Source: Acidobacteria bacterium 28-1 (lineage in GTDB: Bacteria; Acidobacteriota; Blastocatellia; Pyrinomonadales; Pyrinomonadaceae). From it: a stretch of DNA of 64,000 bases. Shown here piece after piece: positions 27,181 through 34,342 of this stretch. The notes beneath the pieces are model-generated. The model was not told the origin of the DNA and made no database searches. It was given only the letters and a program-made list of their open reading frames with translations. The stretch lies in the NCBI GenBank assembly GCA_002050365.1, contig MWYZ01000086.1, positions 1 to 64,000 on the forward strand, written 5' to 3'. A program made the translations under genes and the position numbers. Every line of letters begins with the position of its first letter. The stretch's first letter is position 1.

Positions 27181-28836
27181 ATGCCCCAACTAATAGTTAA
27201 AACAGCCGACCGTCCGGCGGATAAAGTTTTTTTGTCGCGCTTGCGGACAACCATCGGACGCTCTGCCCGAAGTGACATTTGTATTCCCGATGCATTCGCT
27301 TCGCGCCTGCACGCCGAAGTTCGCCAAGAAGGTGATGCTTATTGGCTGCTTGATTTAGGCTCGGCGAACGGCACACGTTATAATGGTTCGCAGGTTTCAA
27401 TGCCGATTCCGCTCACGACAGGCGGCGAAATTCAAATCGGCGAAACCGTCATCGTTTTTGAAGACGAAAAATCGAGAACAAATCAAAACGCGACGTTAAT
27501 CTCGGATAATACCGAAGCTCTCGACCCGTCAATGACGATTTCTTTTTCGCGCTTGACTAACCCGACAGCGGAAGTTCTGAAATCGCATTATTCGACACGC
27601 ACGGATTTACTCGGTTTAATAAGTAAAGTCGGACTTGCGCTTCTTTCGTCAAGCGGTTTGGACGAAACTCTAAACCAAGTCGCCTCGCTCGTTTTTGAAA
27701 CCGTTCCAGCCGAACGATGCGTGATTATGTTGCAGGACGAGGCGACCGAAGGCGGAATGAAAATTTCGGTCGCCCGTGTGCGCGGCAAAGATGAACGAAT
27801 CGAAGAAGTTCGCATCAGCCGTACCGTAATGGACGAAGTGATGAAAAACGGCAAATCCGTTTTGACCTCCGACGCTCAACACGATCCGCGTTATGCCAGT
27901 CAAACAATGTCTCTGCTCGGCATACGTTCTGTCTTAGCCGTGCCGCTAAGCGTCAGCCAAACGAAAATCTTTGGAATTATTTACGCTGATTCGCCGACGC
28001 ACGAAGCGACCTTTACCGAAGAACATTTAAATATCTTGACGACTTTGGCATCGGTGGCGGCGATTCGGGTTGAAAACGCAACGCTATTGGAAGAACGCTT
28101 TGAAAAAGAAAGAATCCAAAACGAACTCGAATTAGCGACGGAAATTCAGCAACGCTTTCAGCCGTCCGCGCCGCCTTTAATAGACGGTTATGAATTTCAG
28201 GGAATTTCGTTTTCGTGTTATGAAATCGGCGGCGATTACTATGATTTTATCGAGCAGCACGACGGGAAAATGCTCATCGCGCTCGGCGACGTTTCAGGTA
28301 AGGGAACAGCCGCCGCGCTTTTGATGTCTAGTCTGCACGCTGCGATTCACGGGCAGGTTGCCGCGAGAACTTCCTTGCATCAAACGGTAAAATCGGTCAA
28401 CGAATATCTCGCCGAAAATACGCCGACCAATCGCTTCGTAACACTTTTTATCGCTGAACTCGACCCGCAAACCGGCATTTTAAATTACATTAATGCGGGA
28501 CACAATCCGCCGCTCGTCGGACACGTTGACGGAACGGTTAAGCAGCTAGAGGCGGGCGGATTTCCGCTTGGAATCATACCGTTTGCGGAATTTGAAGTCG
28601 GGCAAACTCAATTGCAGTCAGGCGAGGCGTTAGTTATTTATTCGGACGGCGTTTCTGAAGCAAATAATCTAAAAGGCGACGAGTTCGGAATGGAAAGATT
28701 GACACAGGTTGTGAGTAAAAATTTGAAGGCATCGGCATCGGGTTTGCGCGATAAAGTCGAATCCGCACTTTCCGCTTTCACGCAAACCGCGCCCGCCAAC
28801 GACGATATAACATTAGTAATTGTTAAAAGAAAATAA
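27181..28836 (+). CDS. FHA-GAF-PP2C (RsbU/SpoIIE-type) phosphatase
   Basis: 551 residues. An N-terminal FHA domain (about 1-100: TIGRSARSDICIPD, SRLHAEV, GSANGTRYNG) is followed by a GAF domain (about 135-300, DERIEEVRISRTVMDEVMK) and a SpoIIE-type PP2C phosphatase (about 330-550) with ELELATEIQQRFQP, GGDYYDF, ALGDVSGKGTAAAL, NAGHNPPL and YSDGVSEA metal-site motifs. Such proteins dephosphorylate anti-sigma antagonists or other phosphoproteins in partner-switching. With the kinase and FHA genes upstream, it forms a local phosphosignalling set. No ribosome site is visible because the upstream sequence is a heptamer repeat. Confidence 0.92.
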   Translation: MPQLIVKTADRPADKVFLSRLRTTIGRSARSDICIPDAFASRLHAEVRQEGDAYWLLDLGSANGTRYNGSQVSMPIPLTTGGEIQIGETVIVFEDEKSRTNQNATLISDNTEALDPSMTISFSRLTNPTAEVLKSHYSTRTDLLGLISKVGLALLSSSGLDETLNQVASLVFETVPAERCVIMLQDEATEGGMKISVARVRGKDERIEEVRISRTVMDEVMKNGKSVLTSDAQHDPRYASQTMSLLGIRSVLAVPLSVSQTKIFGIIYADSPTHEATFTEEHLNILTTLASVAAIRVENATLLEERFEKERIQNELELATEIQQRFQPSAPPLIDGYEFQGISFSCYEIGGDYYDFIEQHDGKMLIALGDVSGKGTAAALLMSSLHAAIHGQVAARTSLHQTVKSVNEYLAENTPTNRFVTLFIAELDPQTGILNYINAGHNPPLVGHVDGTVKQLEAGGFPLGIIPFAEFEVGQTQLQSGEALVIYSDGVSEANNLKGDEFGMERLTQVVSKNLKASASGLRDKVESALSAFTQTAPANDDITLVIVKRK

Positions 28837-28844
28837 TTTAAGGA

Positions 28845-28897
28845 ACGCTAGCATATTGCTGGCAATCGTAAAGTGCCGTCAAGATGACGGCGCTCCA
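28845..28897. repeat. REP-like double hairpin between convergent genes
   Basis: Two adjacent hairpins: GCTAGC-ATATT-GCTGGC (28847-28863) and GCCGTC-AAGAT-GACGGC (28875-28891). The second overlaps the stop and final codons of the epimerase gene. Possibly a bidirectional transcription end. Confidence 0.65.
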
Positions 28898-29850
28898 TTC
28901 CCAGCAAATCGGCTCGTCTTCCACCAATCAATCGTTTTCTGCAAGCCTTCTTCTAGTCCAACTAACTTTTCATAACCGAGACATTCTATGGCGCGCCCGT
29001 TATCGGCTTGAGAATGTTTGACATCGCCTTTTCTTTGGACTTGATATTCGGCGGAAATGTTTTCTTTGCCGGTAATTTTTTTCAAAACATCAAGCAGTTC
29101 ATTCAAAGAGATGCGTTCGCTGTTGGCAACATTCATCACTTCGCCGATACCTTTCGAGGTTTGCGCGGCTTTGATATTAGCATCAACGACATTGGCGATG
29201 TACGTAAAATCTCTAGTTGTTTTGCCGTCACCGTAAATAATTGGGGTTTTACCGCTCATCAGCGCGTCAATAAAACGTGAAATAACACCTGAATACTGTG
29301 ATGAAGGATTTTGTCGAGGACCGAAAACATTAAAATACCTCAGACAAATTGTTTCCAAACTGTAAACTTTTGAGAAAACTTGGCAATAATATTCGCCCAT
29401 CAATTTAGCGGCAGCGTAAGGCGAAAGCGGTTCGGGAAGCATCGTTTCGACTTTCGGTAAAATTTCTTTGTCGCCGTAAGCTGAACTGGAAGCAGCGTAA
29501 ATGACGCGCTTGACGTTGTTTTCCTTTGCTTTTAGAAGAAGATTGAAAGTCCCGTCAACGCAGGCTTGGTGAGTTTCTTGAGGATTATCAATCGAGCGCG
29601 GGACTGACGGCAGAGCAGCTTGATGGAAAATTACCTCAACCGCTTCGACGGCTTGTTTGAGTTTTGCGTCGTCGTTCAAATCGCCTTCGACAAATTCAAA
29701 ATCGCCGTTGATTTCTTCCAGATTTTCACGAAATCCAGTAACAAAATTATCTAGTATGACGACTTTTGCACCTTGTTTAATAAGTTCATCGGCAATATTT
29801 GAACCGATGAAACCCGCACCGCCGGTGACGAGAACTTTTGATGTTAGCAT
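28879..29850 (-). CDS. NAD-dependent nucleotide-sugar 4-epimerase (SDR)
   Basis: 323 residues of the extended SDR family. It has the NAD motif VTGGAGFIGSNIADEL, the YAASSSAYGD strand, the catalytic YAAAK pattern (Tyr/Lys) and FNVFGPRQNPSSQYSG, as in WbpP/GalE-type UDP-sugar 4-epimerases. Together with the UDP-glucose dehydrogenase upstream in the same direction it would supply UDP-hexose or UDP-uronate precursors for surface polysaccharide. Exact substrate specificity cannot be read by eye. Its final residues (GAPSS) come from a REP-like hairpin. Confidence 0.88.
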   Translation of the reverse strand: MLTSKVLVTGGAGFIGSNIADELIKQGAKVVILDNFVTGFRENLEEINGDFEFVEGDLNDDAKLKQAVEAVEVIFHQAALPSVPRSIDNPQETHQACVDGTFNLLLKAKENNVKRVIYAASSSAYGDKEILPKVETMLPEPLSPYAAAKLMGEYYCQVFSKVYSLETICLRYFNVFGPRQNPSSQYSGVISRFIDALMSGKTPIIYGDGKTTRDFTYIANVVDANIKAAQTSKGIGEVMNVANSERISLNELLDVLKKITGKENISAEYQVQRKGDVKHSQADNGRAIECLGYEKLVGLEEGLQKTIDWWKTSRFAGNGAPSS

Positions 29851-29857
29851 AAATAAA

Positions 29858-29930
29858 AATTACGAATTACGAATGACGAATTAAAAATCGCAAACATTAT
29901 CTTTTACGCCGATTCGTAATTCGTAATTTG
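29858..29930. repeat. Heptamer repeat with inverted copy
   Basis: TACGAAT-type units (29859-29882) face their reverse complement (29911-29930, ATTCGTAATTCGTAATT) across a spacer of about 28 bases, filling the gap between ugd and the epimerase gene. Confidence 0.75.
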
Positions 29931-29944
29931 AAATTCTTCATTGA

Positions 29945-31243
29945 TTATCGTCCAACACCGACATATTCGAATCCCATCTCGCGCATATCACTTGGCTCAT
30001 AGATGTTACGAAGGTCGGCAATTTTGGGCGACTTTAGAAGTCGTTTAACCTTTTCCATATCGAGCGCACGAAATTGATTCCATTCAGTTAGAAAAACCAA
30101 AACGTCCGCGCCTTCAATCGCGTCAAATTCGTCAGTAGCAAATTCGATATCGGGCAGAGAATGCTTAGCTTCTTCCATCGCTACCGGATCAAAGGCTTTG
30201 ACTGTTGCGCCGCGATTTTGTAATTCTTTGATTATATCAATTGCAGGCGATTCACGCATATCGTCGGTTTCGGGCTTAAATGAAAGTCCGAGAACGGCAA
30301 TTTTTTTGCCGCTCAAATCACCGACCAGTTTTTCAATTTTCGGAATCATCGCTTTGCGCTGTCGCTCGTTAGCTTCGATAACCGAATCAACAATCAATGT
30401 TTCAACGCCGAATTGGTCGGCGACGGTCGTCAAAGCGCGCGTGTCTTTTGGAAAACACGAACCGCCGTAGCCCGGACCCGGATGAAGAAATTTCTTGCCG
30501 ATCCGATTATCCATTCCCATACCGCGAGCGACATCGTGAACATCGCAACCGATGGCATCACACAAATTGGCAATCTCGTTGATGAATGTAATTTTTGTGG
30601 CGAGAAAAGCGTTGGCGGCGTATTTGATTAGCTCGGCAGATTCGAGCGAAGTGATAACAACCGGCGTTTCAATTAAATAAAGCGGGCGATATAAATCCTT
30701 CATTATCGCTATTGCATCTTCTTCGTTGCTTCCGATAACGACTCTATCGGGACGCATAAAATCTTCAATCGCCGCGCCTTCGCGCAGGAATTCAGGATTT
30801 GAAGCCACCCCAAAATTAGTTTTTAATTTCTGGTGTTCGGAAACAAATTTACGAAGCCATTTGCCTGTGCCGACGGGAACGGTTGATTTTGTTACTAAGA
30901 CCTTGTAACCGTTCATATTTTCAGCAATGTCTTTTGCCGCCGATTGGTAAAAACTCATATCGGGCGAACCGTCTTCTCGCGGCGGAGTTCCGACAGCTAG
31001 AAATATAACCAACGCTTGTTCGACGGCGGATTTGATATCGGTTGTAAAATGCAGTCTGCCGGCAGATGAATTTTTTTCTACTATTTTGTCTAGACCCGGT
31101 TCGTAAATGGGAATGATACCTTGATTAAGACGATCAATCTTTTCTTTATCAACATCAACACAAGTGACTTCAACTCCAAATTCTGCAAAACAAGCGCCCG
31201 TAACTAATCCGACATAGCCTGTTCCAACAACTGCAATGTGCAT
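29945..31243 (-). CDS. ugd: UDP-glucose 6-dehydrogenase
   Basis: 432 residues from the ATG at 31243 (MHIAVVGTGYVGLVTGACFA); the frame is open for 12 more codons upstream, but these do not match the family. The catalytic cysteine is in GPGYGGSCFPKDTRAL; the conserved ESAELIKYAANAFLA and KIAVLGLSFKPETDDMRESP elements are present. It oxidises UDP-glucose to UDP-glucuronate with two NAD+. It precedes the epimerase gene, so the pair probably makes UDP-glucuronate and epimerised products for exopolysaccharide or O-antigen. Confidence 0.95.
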   Translation of the reverse strand: MHIAVVGTGYVGLVTGACFAEFGVEVTCVDVDKEKIDRLNQGIIPIYEPGLDKIVEKNSSAGRLHFTTDIKSAVEQALVIFLAVGTPPREDGSPDMSFYQSAAKDIAENMNGYKVLVTKSTVPVGTGKWLRKFVSEHQKLKTNFGVASNPEFLREGAAIEDFMRPDRVVIGSNEEDAIAIMKDLYRPLYLIETPVVITSLESAELIKYAANAFLATKITFINEIANLCDAIGCDVHDVARGMGMDNRIGKKFLHPGPGYGGSCFPKDTRALTTVADQFGVETLIVDSVIEANERQRKAMIPKIEKLVGDLSGKKIAVLGLSFKPETDDMRESPAIDIIKELQNRGATVKAFDPVAMEEAKHSLPDIEFATDEFDAIEGADVLVFLTEWNQFRALDMEKVKRLLKSPKIADLRNIYEPSDMREMGFEYVGVGR

Positions 31244-31373
31244 AAAAATAATTATAATGTCAAATAATTCACAAATCAAAACAAATTTATACGGGTCATA
31301 TTCTGCAACATGACCCGTATAAATTTCTGACGTTAAGTTTAGTTTTGCAAAACTACAAAAGAAGACCTAAATA

Positions 31374-32111
31374 TTAGCGGCTTGGGCTGATAACAATTGC
31401 GTTGCCGCCAATTTCCGTTTGGGTACTTCCGTTGAAAATCACGCTTGCTCCGATTGCGCCGCCGGCTGCTAGCAAAATAGCAGCAATCGCGCCTACGCCT
31501 AACCCAGCAGTTACTACTGGGGCGGCAGTTCCAGGACGCAAACACGGCTTACAACCGGTTTGTGACGGATTTCCAAATGTCGCATCGGTTCCGGCGGCAA
31601 CTTGTTTGTCAGTTGTGCCGCTCCGCAGCGTTACCAAACCGGCTGTCGTTTCGACATATGTTTGGGTACATCTGTCTTCATTAGCGCAGCCGACATCAAC
31701 GCCAAATGTATTACCTTGACCGGTGTCGGCGATGACCGTAGCATTTCTCGTTGTAACCGTTGTTCCCACACCGGCAGTACTAGAAACGCGAACTTTACCC
31801 GCGACCAACATTCCGACTATTGCATTTTCAGTAAATTTCAACGTTACCGAGGAATCTGAAAGGACTTCAACTCTTCCGTTTTTACCTAAATTGACAATAG
31901 CAGATGAATTCGTGCCGGTAACGATTGTGCTGCCTGAAATCAGAGTTGAACTGGAAGCCACAGATTGTCCGTTAACCGTAACTTGTCCGCTGGAAGTAAT
32001 TTCGCCCATCGTATCGTTTGGAGCGGCAAATGCAATCATTGAAAAAGCACTCCAGACGGCAACGGCGGTGAATAACGTTATAGCTCTATTAATCAAATTT
32101 TTGCCGAGCAT
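31374..32111 (-). CDS. Secreted FecR-like protein, paralogue 1
   Basis: 245 residues with a signal peptide (about 1-29, ending IAFA). The middle (about 30-180) is a beta-rich FecR-like region ('GEITSSGQVTVNGQSV', 'GKNGRVEVLSDSSVTLKF', 'LVAGKVRVSS'), with an added Cys pair CANEDRC. Near the C-terminus there are CKPC, a Gly/Ala-rich hydrophobic segment (about 200-222) and the ending NAIVISPSR. It aligns end to end with the next gene, including the closing motif. GGAGGA lies about 12 bases before the ATG. Function unknown; no sigma factor or TonB receptor is nearby. Confidence 0.75.
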   Translation of the reverse strand: MLGKNLINRAITLFTAVAVWSAFSMIAFAAPNDTMGEITSSGQVTVNGQSVASSSTLISGSTIVTGTNSSAIVNLGKNGRVEVLSDSSVTLKFTENAIVGMLVAGKVRVSSTAGVGTTVTTRNATVIADTGQGNTFGVDVGCANEDRCTQTYVETTAGLVTLRSGTTDKQVAAGTDATFGNPSQTGCKPCLRPGTAAPVVTAGLGVGAIAAILLAAGGAIGASVIFNGSTQTEIGGNAIVISPSR

Positions 32112-32217
32112 TGTATTTAATCTCCTCCTATATCAAACCTAAATATTACAAATAAAATCTTTCCTATTCTCATAGTACTTTATAAAGCATAATGATTCAA
32201 GAAAGGTTTTCAAAAAA

Positions 32218-32820
32218 TTAACGAGTTGGGCTAACAACAATTGTGTTGCTGCCAACGGCAATTCGGTTATTATCAGTAGTTGTCGCAATAATAATACCGA
32301 CAGCCGCTCCGCCAAGAATTACTGCCCATATTAACACCGCGCTGCCGCCGTCATTGTCGCTGTCATCGTCGTCTTGAACTTTTCCGGTAGCAGCAGCAGA
32401 ATTGCCGGTGCTGAGTTTGGCAATTGTTCCGTCGAGCGTTTTGATGTTGACTGTATCGGACGAGTTCAAAACAGTAACTCGACCGGCAAGTAAATCGCCG
32501 TTGATACCTCTTTCGTCGAATGATAAAGCCAAAGTTGTATTCGGAGCGAGTTCGATTTTGCCAACCCTTCCGATATTAACCGTTGCGCTGACATTCTCCG
32601 GCGTAGCAATCGTGCTGGACGAAAAGATTGAACGACCACTCTGCGCTGCTTCACCGTTAACTTTAACAAACGGAGTTTCACCGTTAACAATTTTTCCTGA
32701 AACTGAAAGTTCTCCGGCAACTCTTTCCGAGCCTGCCAAAGCAACCATTGAGTAAGTTGCAATTGTCGCAACGACTAAGCACATCGAAAGTGCTTTTCGA
32801 ATCCAAACTTTGCTATTCAT
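32218..32820 (-). CDS. Secreted FecR-like protein, paralogue 2
   Basis: 200 residues, shorter paralogue of the gene at 31374. Signal peptide about 1-29; FecR-like central region ('GRVGKIELAPNTTLALSF', 'DLLAGRVTVLNSSDTVNIK'); an Asp-rich turn (DDDDSDNDGG); one C-terminal hydrophobic segment (about 160-180); ending NTIVVSPTR. It lacks the Cys pairs of paralogue 1. AGAGGAG precedes the ATG by 6 bases. The two genes are 106 bases apart and may be transcribed together. Confidence 0.75.
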   Translation of the reverse strand: MNSKVWIRKALSMCLVVATIATYSMVALAGSERVAGELSVSGKIVNGETPFVKVNGEAAQSGRSIFSSSTIATPENVSATVNIGRVGKIELAPNTTLALSFDERGINGDLLAGRVTVLNSSDTVNIKTLDGTIAKLSTGNSAAATGKVQDDDDSDNDGGSAVLIWAVILGGAAVGIIIATTTDNNRIAVGSNTIVVSPTR

Positions 32821-33245
32821 ATTTCTCCTCTTGTATCTCGTTAAATCAATTATTTCAAAAAATCAAACCTATCAATCTTTTACACGAATTATTTATTGAT
32901 GTCAATAAAAATTGTCGGGAATTGCAAAAATTAAAGGTAAAGTTTTATTGTATTTAGGAAGACCGTAATCCCAAATATGAAAACATTTATAACATACTTT
33001 TATCATAAGTCGAAAGTTAAAATTGAAAAAAATAAGTTATATTAAATTTTTAAGTTTTTCTAAAATGCGAATCAGTAGTTGAAATCGAATTAGGAAAATC
33101 AACAGCTTAGAGATTCCATTTTATATGCGGCAACAACACCGACGGCGCAAGTCCTTTGTTTTCAACGTCGATAATTTTAACTACTGATTCGCATTAAAGT
33201 TAACACATCCGCAAACGGCTCAATTATTGAAGTTTTAAAACTAGA
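32821..33245. other. AT-rich intergenic region containing an inverted-repeat cassette
   Basis: 425 bases without a gene. It includes the ribosome site of the FecR-like gene (near 32821), several AT-rich promoter-like stretches, and the inverted-repeat-bounded segment listed separately at 33065-33194. Confidence 0.5.
33065..33194. repeat. 130-bp segment bounded by a 16-bp perfect inverted repeat
   Basis: ATGCGAATCAGTAGTT (33065-33080) and its exact complement (33179-33194) flank about 98 bases; the match continues inwards another 5 bases with one mismatch. There is no open frame inside. Candidate miniature element or regulatory stem. Confidence 0.65.
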
Positions 33246-33660
33246 ATGAAAAATACTGCGTTAGTTGCCGATTTAGGTCGCACGAATTTTAAGGATGGCG
33301 GCAATTTCTGAAGAGGGAAAAATTCTCTTTCGCGTAAGGCGCGAAACACCGTCCACCAAAAATACAGAACAGATTTTACAGACCATCGTCGAATCTGCTG
33401 AGATAGCCGACAACTCCGAAGTAAACTGTGTGGTTTACGCACGAGGCGTTAAGGAAGTAAAAGAATCAGGAAACAATTTTCCTGATTCTACACAAATCGA
33501 TAAGCAAGAAGCGACCCGGTTAATTTTCGAAACTAAACAATTTTTGATAATGCTCGAAGAATTTGCGTCGGATGCTTCAAGCGAAAATTTTCTACAATCA
33601 AAAAAAAAGATAAATGAAATTAATATGATGGCAATTGAAAGGTTAAAATCAAGCGTCTAA
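33246..33660 (+). pseudogene. ROK family kinase remnant
   Basis: The ATG at 33246 starts MKNTALVADLGRTNFK, the nucleotide-binding N-terminus of ROK kinases/repressors (DLGGTNxR), then stops within six codons (DGGNF). The +1-shifted frame continues directly with AAISEEGKILFRVRRETPST and VNCVVYARG, the next ROK segments, so one extra base near 33291-33294 caused a shift. ROK similarity ends near 33445; the rest (to 33660) does not match and the ATP- and zinc-binding core is missing. About 300 residues are absent in total. Confidence 0.7.
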
Positions 33661-33669
33661 TAGGAAGGC

Positions 33670-33699
33670 TTGCCAACACCTTTAATTTTCGTGTATGAT
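33670..33699 (+). promoter_or_regulatory. Candidate sigma-70 promoter of the rimP operon
   Basis: TTGCCA (33670-33675), an 18-base spacer and TATGAT (33694-33699). It is placed to start a leader transcript about 70 bases ahead of rimP that would include the hairpin at 33734. Confidence 0.55.
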
Positions 33700-33733
33700 A
33701 CTCGTTTCCTGCGAAGCGGTGGGGACGTTCTCG

Positions 33734-33760
33734 GTGGGTTTCGCGCCCACTTTTTATTTT
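33734..33760 (+). terminator. Leader terminator/attenuator before rimP
   Basis: GTGGG (33734-33738) pairs with CCCAC (33746-33750) over a 7-base loop and is followed by TTTTTATTTT. An intrinsic terminator inside the leader of a NusA operon fits attenuation feedback by NusA, known in other bacteria. Confidence 0.7.
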
Positions 33761-33777
33761 GGGCGAAAGACAAACAG

Positions 33778-34263
33778 ATGAAGCATTTGATGGATGAACG
33801 AATCCGCGAAATTGCCGTTCGGACGGCTGAAGAAAATAGTTTGGAGCTTGTTCAAGTAGAAATCGTCGGTTCGACGAAAAATCCAACGGTGCGCGTTTTC
33901 ATTGATAAACTGGGCGGAGTTACGCACGAGGATTGCTCGACGGTCAGCCGCCGAATCGAAACGCTGCTCGATGCCGAAGATTTTTTGCCGGCAGCTTATT
34001 TGTTGGAAGTTTCGTCGCCCGGTCTTGAACGCGAGCTTTACAATTTGAAGGACTTTGAACGATTCGCCGGGAATTTAGCGAAAGTTAAAACCAACCAGGC
34101 GGTTGACGGACAAAAGAATTTTCGCGGACGAATCGTCGGTGTCGAAGACGAAGAAATCGTCTTTGAAGATAAAACAAAAGGCACGGTGCGGTTTCCATAC
34201 AGCACGGTTGCCAAAGCTAATTTAGAAGTTGATTTACACGAAGAATTAAAACGTAACGGATAG
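33778..34263 (+). CDS. rimP: Ribosome maturation factor RimP
   Basis: 161 residues from the ATG at 33778 (33790 is an alternative); the open frame upstream to 33670 covers the leader and is not coding. It has the conserved EIAVRTAEENSLELVQVEI, the DCSTVSRRIETLLDAED helix and the YLLEVSSPGLERELYNLKDF signature. It assists 30S subunit maturation. First gene of the classical rimP-nusA-infB operon. Its stop codon lies at the start of a heptamer-repeat tract. Confidence 0.95.
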   Translation: MKHLMDERIREIAVRTAEENSLELVQVEIVGSTKNPTVRVFIDKLGGVTHEDCSTVSRRIETLLDAEDFLPAAYLLEVSSPGLERELYNLKDFERFAGNLAKVKTNQAVDGQKNFRGRIVGVEDEEIVFEDKTKGTVRFPYSTVAKANLEVDLHEELKRNG

Positions 34264-34329
34264 TGAATAGTGGAAAATGGAACGGTTCAAAACTGACCAC
34301 TGACCACTGACCACTGACCACTGACCACT
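34257..34329. repeat. Heptamer repeat between rimP and nusA
   Basis: A few degenerate GGATAGT-type units lead into five perfect CTGACCA units (34293-34327) plus a partial one. Here no inverted copy follows; the array lies inside an operon 13 bases before nusA. Confidence 0.85.
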
Positions 34330-34342
34330 ATTTAATAAGGTT

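Noticed and set aside
34293-34327. CTGACCA x5 as a CRISPR array
   Set aside because: Units are 7 bases with no spacers, and no cas genes are in the window.
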